Assembly: GCA_026393755.1 (NCBI GenBank)
Contig: JAPKZO010000028.1
Location: 1-64,000, forward strand
Source of the DNA: Acidobacteriota bacterium
GTDB lineage: Bacteria; Acidobacteriota; Vicinamibacteria; Vicinamibacterales; JAKQTR01
Direction: 5' to 3'
Length of the DNA: 64,000 bases
Positions 1 through 9,199 of the stretch are shown one piece after another. Position numbers and translations under genes: made by a program. A model generated the notes under the pieces. That model saw nothing but the letters and a program-made list of their open reading frames with translations. It was not told where the DNA came from and did no database searches. Within the stretch, counting starts at the first letter, position 1; each line of letters opens with the position of its first letter.

Positions 1-142
1 ATACGCACAATATAGGGCTACCAACCCGATCTGTCAAGCCATATTTAGTGACTACATTATGCGCCCACAAAACCTACGGAAAGATACAGGTTTCGGCCAG
101 AAAGTATGCAATCAGTTACTGTCGACAGCGCGGAACTTCAGG
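1..142. other. Window edge, no gene recognised
   Basis: This stretch lies downstream of the minus-strand receptor that ends at 143. I see no convincing gene and no hairpin followed by a T-run that would act as its terminator. The open frame starting at 59 is antisense to the receptor and is treated as a shadow. Confidence 0.5.
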
Positions 143-2998
143 CTAGAGACCAATCCGCATGCCGAGGCGAAGGATGCGGGGATTCATGATCTCGAGGACT
201 TGGCCGAACCCGGTGACCCCGCTCAGGCGATAGTCGTACTGGCTGCCCAGCACGGTGCCGGCATTGACCAGATTGAAAACGTCGAGGTCGATGTTGACGC
301 TGACCTTCTGGATCTTGAACTCTTTGCCGATGCGAGCATCGATCGATGTGACGGTCGGAAGACGGTTCGCCCCGACGTCTTTCAGCAGCAGCACCGACTT
401 GCTGCTGCTGAAGTAATCGCCCGTGGCCGTCACGCTGCTCCGGAACCAGGGCCGGCTGAAGCCCTGGCGCATCACCATATTGAATCCGGCGTGAATGCCC
501 CATCGCGCCTGATAGAGGCCGTTGGCAACCCATTGGTACCTCGGGAGGATCTGGTAAATACCGCTCTTGCCCGAGCCAGCCGACGCGGTCACCACCAGAC
601 CGCCATTGACCAGCGGCTCGCCCGGCGATGGAGTCGGATCACCAATCGCAGTCGCCGGGTCGTCAAAGTACTCGCGATGGTCGTTGGTCGAGAACCCCAC
701 GCGCGCCATCCACCTGTTGGACAGACGCTTTGTGGCGCTTGCCTCGAAGCCCAGGTACCTCTGGTGGTACCCGTCACGGCGCGTGTATTCCACACCACCG
801 GTCTGGGCCGACACCGGGACGTTTGCGGCCAGCACCGAGTAATAGGGCACGCTGAACCTGGAGCCGTCGGGCAGCGGCCCGCCAGTGAGCGTCCCGGCCA
901 GAGTGTATGCCGGCGACCTGAGGCCGATGTAGGGCGTCCAGTTGAAGTTGGTGAACCGGCGATAGGTGAACGACGCGCTGATGCCGACGTTGCTGAACAG
1001 TGTGCGATCGATGCCGGCGACAAATTCGTCAATCGTCGGCACCCCATAACTCCCGAGCTGGTTGCGCGCCATCAGCGTGGCGGGATCGAAGCCGCCCCAG
1101 CCGGCCAGAGACGAGGTGTCGATTTCGCCAGGGTCGGCGACGCCGTTACGATTCAAATCGACGGCACGAAAGGCGATGTATCGATCCTGTACCGGCGAAA
1201 TCACGCTCGACGTGCCGTTCCCCAGCTGCGAAGCGAACCGCGCGAAGCTGGCCCGGAGCTGCATCCTGCGCTCGTCGTCGAGCGCATAGGTGATGCCCAG
1301 GCGTGGGGAAAATGAATTCCATGTGATCGCGTCAGCAACGGCCGGCGCGGTGATCGCGGGCAGCCACCTCTCGAAGCCTGGGACTGCGGGCTCGCTCGTT
1401 TGAAGCGTGCCATCCGCCTGGTGATCGTAGCGCAGGCCCACCATGATGGTTGCCCGCCGGGACGTGACGGTGTCGCCAATCCAACCGGAGATGTACTTTG
1501 CGCGGGCGTTCGAGGCAAACGGGCTCTCAACGGTAACGAAGATGTCCGGGTAGCCGTTGTAGTACGACACGATGGACTTGCCGTTGCTGCTCGACACCTC
1601 CGACGTCGTTTCGGCCGTGGCCCGGCGCCAGGACACGCCGAACTTCAGCTCGTGGCTGCCGCGGAAATAACTGCCCTCCGCCATCATTACCTGCTGCGGC
1701 CGGTTGGTGTGGTAATCCCATGAGGAACCGTGCCAGACACCGCTGTCGTCGTAGTAGACGTCCCTGTTCATGCCGCCCTGAGGCACGAGGTCGAACCTGC
1801 TGGGCATGTGCGAGCCGCGCACAGTCAGGAACAGGTCGCTGTTCACGACGACATTCACCTCGCCCTTGTAGAAATTGCTCGGACCGGTCTGGTTGACGGT
1901 CGTCTCGGGCGGACGCGTGGCGCTCGCGTTGCGCCCGAACGCCTGCTTGTCGCCGTGGAACCACAAGAAGCTGGCGCGGACGTTCCCGGTCGCCTGTCCC
2001 GGAATCTTCGTCGCCCAGTTCGTGAGCGACGTATCGTCCGGGGTCTGCCTGATGGTCAGCGTGTCCACGTCGGTCCGGCCCATCGACCCCCACATCCACA
2101 GCCTGTCCCTGACAATCGGGAAGCCGGATTCGAAACCAGTGTCCAGGTACTTCTTGATCCGGTTGCCATTGCCGTCCGGACTTCCAAGCGCAGTGGCCAG
2201 CACGGCGGGCATGTTGTTGCCCTGCATCGACTGGCTTTCGTAGTAGATGCGGGCCGATCCACGCGGCGTATTGCTGCCGGATCTCAGAATGAAGTTCAAC
2301 GCGACTCCACCCGTCGCGCTCGACATGTCGCTCCCCCCCGTCGTGACATTCATCTCCTGGAACATGTCGAAGTCGTAGTAGGTCGGCGTCGATCCGGTGG
2401 CTGCCATGTCGGTGATCGGGATGCCGTCGAGGTTCCACGTGTTGTCGCCGCTGGGTGCGCCCTTCGCCTGATACGCGGACTGCTGGCCTGATTCCGACCC
2501 CCCGACATTGACGCGATCCACGATGACCCCTGGCACGGTCTGCAGGACAATCCACGGATCACGCGCCAGCGGAATATTCTGGAGCTCATCGAGCGTCACG
2601 CTGGTCGAGGTCGCAATCTTGTTCCTGTCAATCACAAGAGTCCTAGCCGCCACCTCGACCTTCTCCCTGAGGCCGCCGATCGCGAGGGCCGCCTTGAGCT
2701 GGACGTTGCCTCCAGCTGCGACCGACACTGACGCATTGACGTAGTCGGCGAACCCGGACAGCGAGGCCGTGATCTGATACGTGCCCGGAGCGAGGCTCAG
2801 GAACCGGGCGGCGCCATCGGGGCCCGTCACCCTGGTGTCGTGCTGCGGCCCCGTCACTTCGACCAGCACACCGGACAGAACTGCTCCCGTGCCATCGACT
2901 GCCGTGATTTCGATGCGGCCGGTCGATACCTGTGCGGCGGCCGGAATCCCGACGGAGAGGGTCAGAAGCGCGATCATCGAGAGTTGGTTAAACTTCAT
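143..2998 (-). CDS. TonB-dependent receptor, carboxypeptidase-regulatory (Oar-like) type
   Basis: This is a 951-residue outer-membrane receptor. Residues 1-22 look like a signal peptide ending AAA-Q. Residues about 25-110 form a carboxypeptidase-regulatory-like beta-sandwich (GRIEITAVDGTGAVLSG). A plug domain follows at about 125-235, with the motifs LARDPWIVLQTVPGV, NLDGIPITDM and GGVALNFILRSG. The remainder is a beta-barrel ending in a strand with terminal Leu (RLGMRIGL). It resembles the receptor at 22110-25163 in the plug (same DPWIVL, NLDG-DITDM and YYDFD blocks), so the two are probable paralogues. Family knowledge: such proteins import large substrates (oligosaccharides, peptides, siderophores) using TonB energy; the ligand cannot be read here. 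Its 79-bp upstream gap carries a partial copy of the dispersed repeat. The ribosome site is modest (GGGCGGGA, 8 nt before ATG). Confidence 0.88.
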   Translation of the reverse strand: MKFNQLSMIALLTLSVGIPAAAQVSTGRIEITAVDGTGAVLSGVLVEVTGPQHDTRVTGPDGAARFLSLAPGTYQITASLSGFADYVNASVSVAAGGNVQLKAALAIGGLREKVEVAARTLVIDRNKIATSTSVTLDELQNIPLARDPWIVLQTVPGVIVDRVNVGGSESGQQSAYQAKGAPSGDNTWNLDGIPITDMAATGSTPTYYDFDMFQEMNVTTGGSDMSSATGGVALNFILRSGSNTPRGSARIYYESQSMQGNNMPAVLATALGSPDGNGNRIKKYLDTGFESGFPIVRDRLWMWGSMGRTDVDTLTIRQTPDDTSLTNWATKIPGQATGNVRASFLWFHGDKQAFGRNASATRPPETTVNQTGPSNFYKGEVNVVVNSDLFLTVRGSHMPSRFDLVPQGGMNRDVYYDDSGVWHGSSWDYHTNRPQQVMMAEGSYFRGSHELKFGVSWRRATAETTSEVSSSNGKSIVSYYNGYPDIFVTVESPFASNARAKYISGWIGDTVTSRRATIMVGLRYDHQADGTLQTSEPAVPGFERWLPAITAPAVADAITWNSFSPRLGITYALDDERRMQLRASFARFASQLGNGTSSVISPVQDRYIAFRAVDLNRNGVADPGEIDTSSLAGWGGFDPATLMARNQLGSYGVPTIDEFVAGIDRTLFSNVGISASFTYRRFTNFNWTPYIGLRSPAYTLAGTLTGGPLPDGSRFSVPYYSVLAANVPVSAQTGGVEYTRRDGYHQRYLGFEASATKRLSNRWMARVGFSTNDHREYFDDPATAIGDPTPSPGEPLVNGGLVVTASAGSGKSGIYQILPRYQWVANGLYQARWGIHAGFNMVMRQGFSRPWFRSSVTATGDYFSSSKSVLLLKDVGANRLPTVTSIDARIGKEFKIQKVSVNIDLDVFNLVNAGTVLGSQYDYRLSGVTGFGQVLEIMNPRILRLGMRIGL

Positions 2999-3021
2999 AA
3001 TGGCGTTCCCGCCCTTCCCTT

Positions 3022-3063
3022 CTTGGTTCGAGGGGCCGCTCCGGAAGCCGCCCTCCCGCCGGC
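3022..3063 (-). repeat. Structured dispersed repeat, copy E (left end only)
   Basis: This fragment carries the family's left end, read on the minus strand as GCGGCCCCTCGAACCAAG, preceded by an arm of the GGCGGGAGGGCGGCTTCC type. The core and the partner arm are absent, so it cannot form the full terminal stem. It lies in the short gap between the serine hydrolase/NamZ gene and the receptor start at 2998, so it is probably within the receptor leader. Confidence 0.6.
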
Positions 3064-3077
3064 ATCAAGGCTCCCTG

Positions 3078-5534
3078 TCACCTATACAGTAAGTACTTCG
3101 CGCGCAGGATCCGCCACTGCGCCTCGGCCCGCGCCCAGGTGTTTGCGATATCGGCCGGGTCGTCACCCAGCCGGATGCGCTTTGCTGTGTCCGCCCCGAA
3201 TAGCCGCGCCACGCCGTCCAGGTTGAACTGAGTCGGATGCAGGCGGAACAGCGCCGACGCCACTTCGACGCCCACGCGCACCGGCCGCAGCTTGCTCCGA
3301 TCGGTCACGGTGATGAACACGCCCTGGCAGAGCTCGTTCGCGAACTTGCTCGAGACAGGCGTGAACGTCATCGGGTAGAACCGCACGCCCGGCAGGTTGC
3401 GCTTGTTCAGCTCCGCCGCCAGCCGCATGCCGTCAATCCACGGCGCCCCCACCCGCTCGAACGGCGTGTCGGTTCCGCGCCCGACCGACAGGTTCGATGC
3501 CTCGATCGCGCCGATGCCGGTGTAGAGGCTGGCCGCCACCATGTCGCGCATGTTGGGTGACGGGTTCACCCACATCAGGCCCGTGTCGTCAAACCAGTCG
3601 TCCCGGTTCCAGTACTTCATCTCGACGACGGTCAGCGCCGCGCCAATCTTGTTCTCAGCATTAAACAGCTTCGCCAGCTCGCCGAGTGTCATCCCATGCC
3701 GGATGGGCATCGGGAAGTAGGCAGTGAATCCCAGCTCGGCCGGATCGAGTGACGGCCCTTCTATCTGGACGCCGGTGATCGGGTTCGGCCGGTCGAGCAC
3801 GACGACGGCGATCTTGCGCTTGGCCGCCTCTTCCATCACATAGGCCAGCGTGGTCGTGTAGGTATAGAAGCGTGCCCCGATGTCCTGCAGGTCGATGACG
3901 ATGGTGTCGAGGCCTTTAAGCATCTCGTCGGTCGGCCTCATTGTCGAGCCGTACAGTGAGTAGATGGGCAGGCCTGTCTTCTCGTCGGTCGAGGAATCGA
4001 CCTTCGCGTCGAGAATGCCTCGGATGCCATGCTCGGGGCTGAAGAGCGCAACCAGTTGCACGCCCTTCGCGGAGGCGAGGAGATCGATCGTGGCCTGGCC
4101 GTCCCGGGAGCGGCCCGTGTGGTTGGTGACCAGGCCCACGCGCTTGCCCTGCAGCAGTCTGAACGCGTCGGCGCGCAGCACGTCGAGGCCGTTCCGTGTC
4201 CGTCCCTCCGTCTCGTCGCCGCGTCGCGCAGCCGTACCCGAGGCGCCGAAGTCCGTGCCGGTCCATTGCTGCTGCCTGAGCGCGGCGGCATCCGGCACCC
4301 CACGCAAGGAGGACGCGACGATGGTCGCGACGCGTGCGCGCAGTGGCGTCACGTCACCCTTCCCGTCTGGATGCACGCGGTTCGAGAGCAGCACGACGTA
4401 GGCCCGCGTCAGCGGATCGATCCAGATCGAGGTACCCGTGAACCCGGTGTGGCCGAACGATCCGATCGGCAGCAGCTCGCCCCGATTCGACGAGTAGCTC
4501 GTGTCGATATCCCATCCGAGGCCGCGCATGCTCGGCATTCCTGCCGGTGACGCCGGTGTCGTCATCTTCGCGACGGTGAGCGGAGACAGGATGCGCGTCG
4601 TTCCCAGCGATCCTCCATCAAGCAGCATCCGGCAGAAACGCGACAGATCGTCCGCCGTGCTGAACAGTCCCGCGTGGCCTGCGACGCCGCCCATCCGCCG
4701 CGCGGTCGGGTCGTGCACGATACCGCGCAGCATCACCTGTCCAGGACCGCTGCACGGCCATCCGAACGGCACGCACATCTCGGTGGGCGCGATGCGCGGG
4801 CGAAGCGCCTCGGGGGGGTTGAACATCGTGTCGTTCATGCGCAGCGGCTTGAAGACTCGATCGCGCGAGAACTGATCGACGCGCTGGCCACTGACGCGCG
4901 CCACGACTTCGGCCAGCACGAAGAAGTTGATGTCGCTGTAGACGAACCGCTCGCCGGGCGCCGAGGTCGGCACCTCGTCGCAGGCGCGCGCGATTGCCGT
5001 CTCGTAGCTCGTCCACGAGTCGTCGCTCAGATCGAGGTCGGGGCGCAGTCCCGAGTAGTGCGTCAGAAGATGGCGGATGGTGATCTGATTCTTGCCGTGC
5101 CGGCCAAAATCGGGGATGAAGGTCGCCACACGGTCGTTCAGGCGGATGCGGCCTTCCTCGACGAGGATCATGATGCTGGTGGTGGTAGCGATCACCTTGG
5201 TCAGCGATGCCATGTCGAAGATGGTGTCGAGTGTCATCCGCTCGGGTTGCGGAACCAGGGCCCGCATCCCGTAGGCCTTCAGGTACACGACTTCCGACCC
5301 GCGGCCGACCAGCAGCACGGCTCCTGGCAGTTGCTTGTCCGCAATGGCCCGCTCGATGACCTTGTCGACCGTCGAAAGGCGCGCCATGTCGAACGCGACC
5401 GACCTCGGAGGCGTCACAGCCGGGCGGGAGGCCATGGTTGCGGGTTGGGCCTGCGGCGACTGCGCCATCGAGCCAGTGGTCATCGTCGCCAGCATCACCG
5501 CCATCACCAGCATCCGCGCGTTGCGTCTTCGCAC
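3078..5534 (-). CDS. Secreted serine hydrolase (beta-lactamase class C fold) fused to NamZ/DUF1343 domain
   Basis: This is a two-domain exported protein of about 818 residues. I chose the GTG at 5534 because AGGGAG lies 6 nt upstream and a signal peptide follows at once (MLVMAVMLATMTTGSMAQ); the frame is open further upstream but without a ribosome site. The N-terminal half is a penicillin-binding-protein/beta-lactamase-like serine hydrolase with SxxK in DMASLTKV (Ser about 110, Lys 113) and the Tyr-Ser-Asp motif in FVYSDINFF. From about residue 455 it matches DUF1343/NamZ, with VGLVTNHTG, FSPEHGIRG, DLQDIGARFYTY, DRPNPI and NPSPNMRD. NamZ is known as an exo-beta-N-acetylmuramidase in peptidoglycan recycling. 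The fusion suggests a periplasmic enzyme attacking peptidoglycan fragments at peptide and sugar. The active substrates are inferred. Confidence 0.88.
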   Translation of the reverse strand: MRRRNARMLVMAVMLATMTTGSMAQSPQAQPATMASRPAVTPPRSVAFDMARLSTVDKVIERAIADKQLPGAVLLVGRGSEVVYLKAYGMRALVPQPERMTLDTIFDMASLTKVIATTTSIMILVEEGRIRLNDRVATFIPDFGRHGKNQITIRHLLTHYSGLRPDLDLSDDSWTSYETAIARACDEVPTSAPGERFVYSDINFFVLAEVVARVSGQRVDQFSRDRVFKPLRMNDTMFNPPEALRPRIAPTEMCVPFGWPCSGPGQVMLRGIVHDPTARRMGGVAGHAGLFSTADDLSRFCRMLLDGGSLGTTRILSPLTVAKMTTPASPAGMPSMRGLGWDIDTSYSSNRGELLPIGSFGHTGFTGTSIWIDPLTRAYVVLLSNRVHPDGKGDVTPLRARVATIVASSLRGVPDAAALRQQQWTGTDFGASGTAARRGDETEGRTRNGLDVLRADAFRLLQGKRVGLVTNHTGRSRDGQATIDLLASAKGVQLVALFSPEHGIRGILDAKVDSSTDEKTGLPIYSLYGSTMRPTDEMLKGLDTIVIDLQDIGARFYTYTTTLAYVMEEAAKRKIAVVVLDRPNPITGVQIEGPSLDPAELGFTAYFPMPIRHGMTLGELAKLFNAENKIGAALTVVEMKYWNRDDWFDDTGLMWVNPSPNMRDMVAASLYTGIGAIEASNLSVGRGTDTPFERVGAPWIDGMRLAAELNKRNLPGVRFYPMTFTPVSSKFANELCQGVFITVTDRSKLRPVRVGVEVASALFRLHPTQFNLDGVARLFGADTAKRIRLGDDPADIANTWARAEAQWRILRAKYLLYR

Positions 5535-5626
5535 GATAGCCTCCCTGGCGGCAGAGTCCCGCTGGTACGCCGCCACCGCCATAGCATACTCGCGGAAGCT
5601 CCGCCCTGGAGCGCCGAGGGCCGTAG

Positions 5627-5646
5627 GGGCACGGCATGCCGTGCCC
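5627..5646. repeat. GTAGGGGC-type palindrome, copy 1
   Basis: This is a perfect 20-bp palindrome, GGGCACGGCATGCCGTGCCC, preceded by CCGTAG. It is one of five related palindromes in the window (others at 19338, 46835, 62399 and 62450). They share the outer GGGC-GCCC arms and the one-sided GTAG flank, while the central bases differ and stay self-complementary. Confidence 0.7.
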
Positions 5647-5666
5647 GTTGGTTGGGTCGCGCCAGA

Positions 5667-5687
5667 CAATCACTCCGGGAGTGATTG
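5667..5687. promoter_or_regulatory. Perfect 10-bp inverted repeat, possible operator
   Basis: CAATCACTCC and GGAGTGATTG flank a single central G. The element lies between the receptor terminator (5697-5727) and the start of the serine hydrolase/NamZ gene (5534), about 130 bp upstream of that start. It could be an operator for that gene or a second hairpin behind the terminator. No T-run follows it. Confidence 0.4.
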
Positions 5688-5696
5688 CTTTCCTCC

Positions 5697-5727
5697 AAAA
5701 AAAACGGGGGAGCCACCTGGCTCCCCC
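5697..5727 (-). terminator. Rho-independent terminator of the 8941-5774 receptor gene
   Basis: Read on the minus strand, a perfect 10-bp stem (GGGGGAGCCA with TGGCTCCCCC, 2-nt loop) is followed one base later by eight T residues. It begins 46 bp after the receptor stop codon. Confidence 0.9.
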
Positions 5728-5773
5728 ATTGAGAATCGAGGCACCGCGTGGCGCCCCGCGGACGATGAGTCTG

Positions 5774-8700
5774 CTAGAAGTTGAACTGCAGGCTCACGTG
5801 CCAGTAGCGGCCCAGAGAATCGTACGTGTTGTAGAAACCCGCCCCGTAGTCGTTCGGAGACATGCCAGGCGCGAGCGGGGGTTCCTTGTCGAGAATGTTG
5901 TTGACACCAACAACGATCTGGTAGTTCTTCAACAACTTGTAGTTGATCCCGAGGTCAAAGTAGTGGCGGGCCGAGATCGTGTAGATGTCGTTGGCCTTCA
6001 ACAACGCGACGTTGCCGGGATCTCCGATAGCCGGATTGGGGCTGCCATCATCATTGGTAACGCCACCGATCATGCGCCAGCCGAGAGAGAACGTCGTGTG
6101 GAAATTCGTCTCCCACGACAAGCGGGCGAGATGTCTCCACTTGGGGGTCGGAATACCGCACTGGTTGCCAAAGTAACCCACGCAGTCATAGGCATAGAGC
6201 CCGGTGTCAACCTTTTGATGCATCAGGTAGGTGCCAATGAGGTTGAGGTTGACCGAGCCGGCGCTGCCAAGGCTCTTGGCGTAGGCGGCAGTTACGTCGA
6301 CGCCCTGTGAGCTGAGCTTGCCGACGTTCTGATTGGTGGTGATGGTGTAGGCGTCATTTGTCATCCACAGCGTACCCAGCCTGTCACGGTGAATCAGGCC
6401 GCACAGGAACGTATTGCCCGTCGTTGCGCACTGGTTCTGGATGTCGTCGGCCCCAAGGCTGCCGATGGTGCTGTCGATCTTGACGTTGTAGTAATCGAGC
6501 GCGGCCGTGAAGCCCGGGAACGCCTTCGGGGTGATCACCAGTCCGCCGGTAAAGGTGTCGGCTTTCTCGGGAGTGAGGTTCGGGTTACCTCCACCGAGGG
6601 TGTTGTACTGGCCAGCGGGGTTCTCGGAGACCGTGCCGTACTGGGCAGCGGTCATGCCAGTCCGTTGACACTCCGCCAGAGATGCTGTCGGGTGCGTGCC
6701 CGCACAGACGTCCTGAGAGCCATTGAGACCGAGCCCCTGCGGAGTGAACAACTCCACGACGTTAGGCGAGCGAGTCGCGCGGTTGAAACCCGCGCGGAGC
6801 TTCAGGTCGACGACTGGCGCCCAGGATGCCTGCGCCTTGTAAGTGGAGTGTCTGCCTGTGCTGCTGTAGTCAGAGAGGCGGTAGCCAAGTTCCAGGCTGA
6901 GGTCCTTGAATCCGCTGGCGTTCTGAACGATGGGAACGAGCGCCTCGGTGAAGAACTCCTTCACGTCGTACTTACCTTCGACAGGTAGCGTAGGACCGCC
7001 CGAACCGGCACCGAGGGCATTCCTGAAGGCCAGGTCGGGATTGACAAACAGATATTCCTGCCGATACTCGCCGGCAAGAGCGAGCTTGATGCCCTCAGAG
7101 GCGGTTGGGAAAACCATGCCGTAAGGCTTGAGATCCGCCGTGAGCTTCCCGCTCACAACCCGTGTCCTCGTGCCGGAATTCAACAACTCGGGCAGCGAGA
7201 GGTAATCCAGCGCCGCCTGAGTCACGCCACCCACCTTGAAGATATTCCACGGAGCACAACCGGTATTGCCAGAACGGCAAACCCAGCTGCTCGGGACGCC
7301 CGGCGTGCCGTCGACGATCAACGCATCCTGGATGTTCTGGTAGTTGAGGTCGTTGGCGTACCCTTGCGGGGAGTGCACCTCAGCCTGCAGGGCGTAGGCG
7401 TTGTAACTCCACACGTTGTTGAGATCGCCCTTAAGACCGAAGGAGTACCGGAGAGAGGTGTGACTCAACTGACTGACCCGGCCGCCACCCTCGACGTTGC
7501 GCCTGTAGATGTAGACGTTCGCCATGTCGGTCGGCCCATAACCCATATCCGTGCACAGGGTCTTCCGCTGCTGGGCGCTCAGCATCGGGTTGTCGCAGTT
7601 GAGCAGTCCCGTGTTGCCGAAGTCTCCTGAGGGCGCGATCTGCGCGTCCGTGTAGTCGTCCATGAACATGACGTCAAGATAGGCTTGAATCTTCTTGTTC
7701 CACTCGTAGTTCAGGAAACCACCACCGGCCCACCTCTTGTCTGGACGCTGCATGAAGTTGGCGGGCGCGTAGTTGTACACGTCCGCTCCCGTGCGGAGCC
7801 TGAGCTGATCGCCGCCAGGGGAATTCACATCCAGCACGTAGTTCTTGCCGACACTGAAGTCCGCGTTATACACGGAGAAACGGCCTGCTGGCCACGTGGC
7901 TGAACCGCCACAGGTCGGGCCAGTCATGGTCATGCCCCCGAGGACGGAACAGTTGGTGTAGTCGCGCCGGTCCTTCGTGATGGCGTCGTTGGTGCGGTAG
8001 TCGAGGTAGATCGACGCATGCCCCTTACGATCGGCGAACTTGCCGCCGAGCGCCACGTTGAAGTCGGACGGCGCGTTGTCCCAGACATTCCCCTTCAGGA
8101 TGGGGAACCCCTTGGCCGCGTTGATCTTCTCGGCAAGTGCGTTGCGGTTGTTGTGCTGATAGCCGCTGAACTGAACACCGCCCCTGACGCCTTCGAAGTC
8201 CGTGTCCAGGACGAAGTTGACAACGCCAGCGACGGCGTCGGCTCCGTAGACTGAAGATGCCCCACCTGTGAGGACGTCGACCCGCTTCACGAGCGCGGAC
8301 GGAATGAAGTTCAGGTCGGGAGCGGTCGCGAACGCGTCACCACTGGCCATCCGGCGACCGTCGATCAGAACCAGCGTGCGCTGTGTGCCGAGGTAGCGCA
8401 AGTCCACGGTCGCTGTGCCGGACGCGCCGTTCGAGACCGAGGAGTTCTGCGCGGCGAACACCTGTGGCAAGCTGGCGAGGAGGTCTTCGACTCGCGCCAT
8501 CCCCCGATACGTGAGCTCTTCGATGTCCAACGTGGTTACCGGGCTCATCGCTTCCAGCGACGGACGCGGAATCAGCGAACCGGTCACCTGGATCTGCTCG
8601 GTCTGGCCGCCGATCTGGAGCTTCGTTTCCTGTGTGAGAGCCTGGCCGGCCGCGACGGCCACTTTGCTCGCCTGCTTGCTGAATCCCGCCAAATCGAAGC

Positions 8701-8941
8701 TCAGTTCATACGAACCTGCCGTCACGTCGGTGAACGTGTAGCGGCCTGCTGAGTCGGTCACGGTCGAGCGGACCGCGCCCGCCAGGCCCTCAGCCTTGAG
8801 CGTAACCGTCACGCCGGGCAACACCGCACCAGTCGCGTCGCTGACTGTCCCGGTGACGCGGCCGGTCCCGGTCTGGGCTGCGCCTGCCAGCGGCAGCGCC
8901 AGAACCATAAGAGCAACCATCACCCATGCCAATCTCTTCAT
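5774..8941 (-). CDS. TonB-dependent receptor with N-terminal carboxypeptidase-regulatory domain
   Basis: This is a 1055-residue outer-membrane receptor. The start at 8941 is supported by AGGGAGG 5 nt upstream and by an ideal signal peptide (MKRLAWVMVALMVLALPLAG, then AAQ). A carboxypeptidase-regulatory-like domain covers about 25-105. A classical plug follows with TLVLIDGRRM and RVDVLTGGASSVYGADAVAG, and the barrel ends SLQFNF with the usual terminal Phe. The plug is closer to canonical siderophore/oligomer receptors than to the Oar-like receptors at 143, 22110 and 31329. A TPR protein with the same kind of beta-sandwich sits directly upstream. A terminator follows at 5697-5727. A sigma-54-like element lies 70 bp upstream of the start. 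The ligand is unknown. Confidence 0.9.
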   Translation of the reverse strand: MKRLAWVMVALMVLALPLAGAAQTGTGRVTGTVSDATGAVLPGVTVTLKAEGLAGAVRSTVTDSAGRYTFTDVTAGSYELSFDLAGFSKQASKVAVAAGQALTQETKLQIGGQTEQIQVTGSLIPRPSLEAMSPVTTLDIEELTYRGMARVEDLLASLPQVFAAQNSSVSNGASGTATVDLRYLGTQRTLVLIDGRRMASGDAFATAPDLNFIPSALVKRVDVLTGGASSVYGADAVAGVVNFVLDTDFEGVRGGVQFSGYQHNNRNALAEKINAAKGFPILKGNVWDNAPSDFNVALGGKFADRKGHASIYLDYRTNDAITKDRRDYTNCSVLGGMTMTGPTCGGSATWPAGRFSVYNADFSVGKNYVLDVNSPGGDQLRLRTGADVYNYAPANFMQRPDKRWAGGGFLNYEWNKKIQAYLDVMFMDDYTDAQIAPSGDFGNTGLLNCDNPMLSAQQRKTLCTDMGYGPTDMANVYIYRRNVEGGGRVSQLSHTSLRYSFGLKGDLNNVWSYNAYALQAEVHSPQGYANDLNYQNIQDALIVDGTPGVPSSWVCRSGNTGCAPWNIFKVGGVTQAALDYLSLPELLNSGTRTRVVSGKLTADLKPYGMVFPTASEGIKLALAGEYRQEYLFVNPDLAFRNALGAGSGGPTLPVEGKYDVKEFFTEALVPIVQNASGFKDLSLELGYRLSDYSSTGRHSTYKAQASWAPVVDLKLRAGFNRATRSPNVVELFTPQGLGLNGSQDVCAGTHPTASLAECQRTGMTAAQYGTVSENPAGQYNTLGGGNPNLTPEKADTFTGGLVITPKAFPGFTAALDYYNVKIDSTIGSLGADDIQNQCATTGNTFLCGLIHRDRLGTLWMTNDAYTITTNQNVGKLSSQGVDVTAAYAKSLGSAGSVNLNLIGTYLMHQKVDTGLYAYDCVGYFGNQCGIPTPKWRHLARLSWETNFHTTFSLGWRMIGGVTNDDGSPNPAIGDPGNVALLKANDIYTISARHYFDLGINYKLLKNYQIVVGVNNILDKEPPLAPGMSPNDYGAGFYNTYDSLGRYWHVSLQFNF

Positions 8942-9010
8942 CGTATCCTCCCTGGTGACGCCCCTCGGCGGCGCCCCGAAAAAACGCAAGACCCGAATGG
9001 AAGTCTGGTT

Positions 9011-9026
9011 TGCACACGCCATGCCA
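9011..9026 (-). promoter_or_regulatory. Sigma-54-like (-24/-12) promoter candidate
   Basis: On the minus strand the sequence reads TGGCATGGCGTGTGCA, matching TGGCACG-N4-TTGCA at 10 of 12 fixed positions, with the invariant GG and GC at correct N10 spacing. It is 70 bp upstream of the receptor start at 8941. GC-rich DNA yields chance matches, so this is tentative. Confidence 0.35.
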
Positions 9027-9199
9027 GAATCAGGCGGTCGCCGAGCATTGACAATTTCTGACAAGTCTATACTTATAAATCATTTACAGGCTAGCAGATC
9101 AACGTTGACGTGTCTGCCAAGATCCGAAATCTAGATCATTGGATCCCCGACGTCCATCAGATCCAAAGAATTAGATTTACAGCCAGATCTCCTCGTTTA

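Noticed and set aside
59-1315. 418-residue open frame on the plus strand
   Set aside because: It is antisense to the receptor, has no recognisable domain, and shows the Arg/His-rich composition of a GC-rich shadow frame.
9065-9199. Possible sigma-70 promoter and TTGTCA direct repeats before the 8941 receptor
   Set aside because: The AT-rich stretch is suggestive, but hexamer spacing (19 bp) is poor and the repeats are too short to support an operator.
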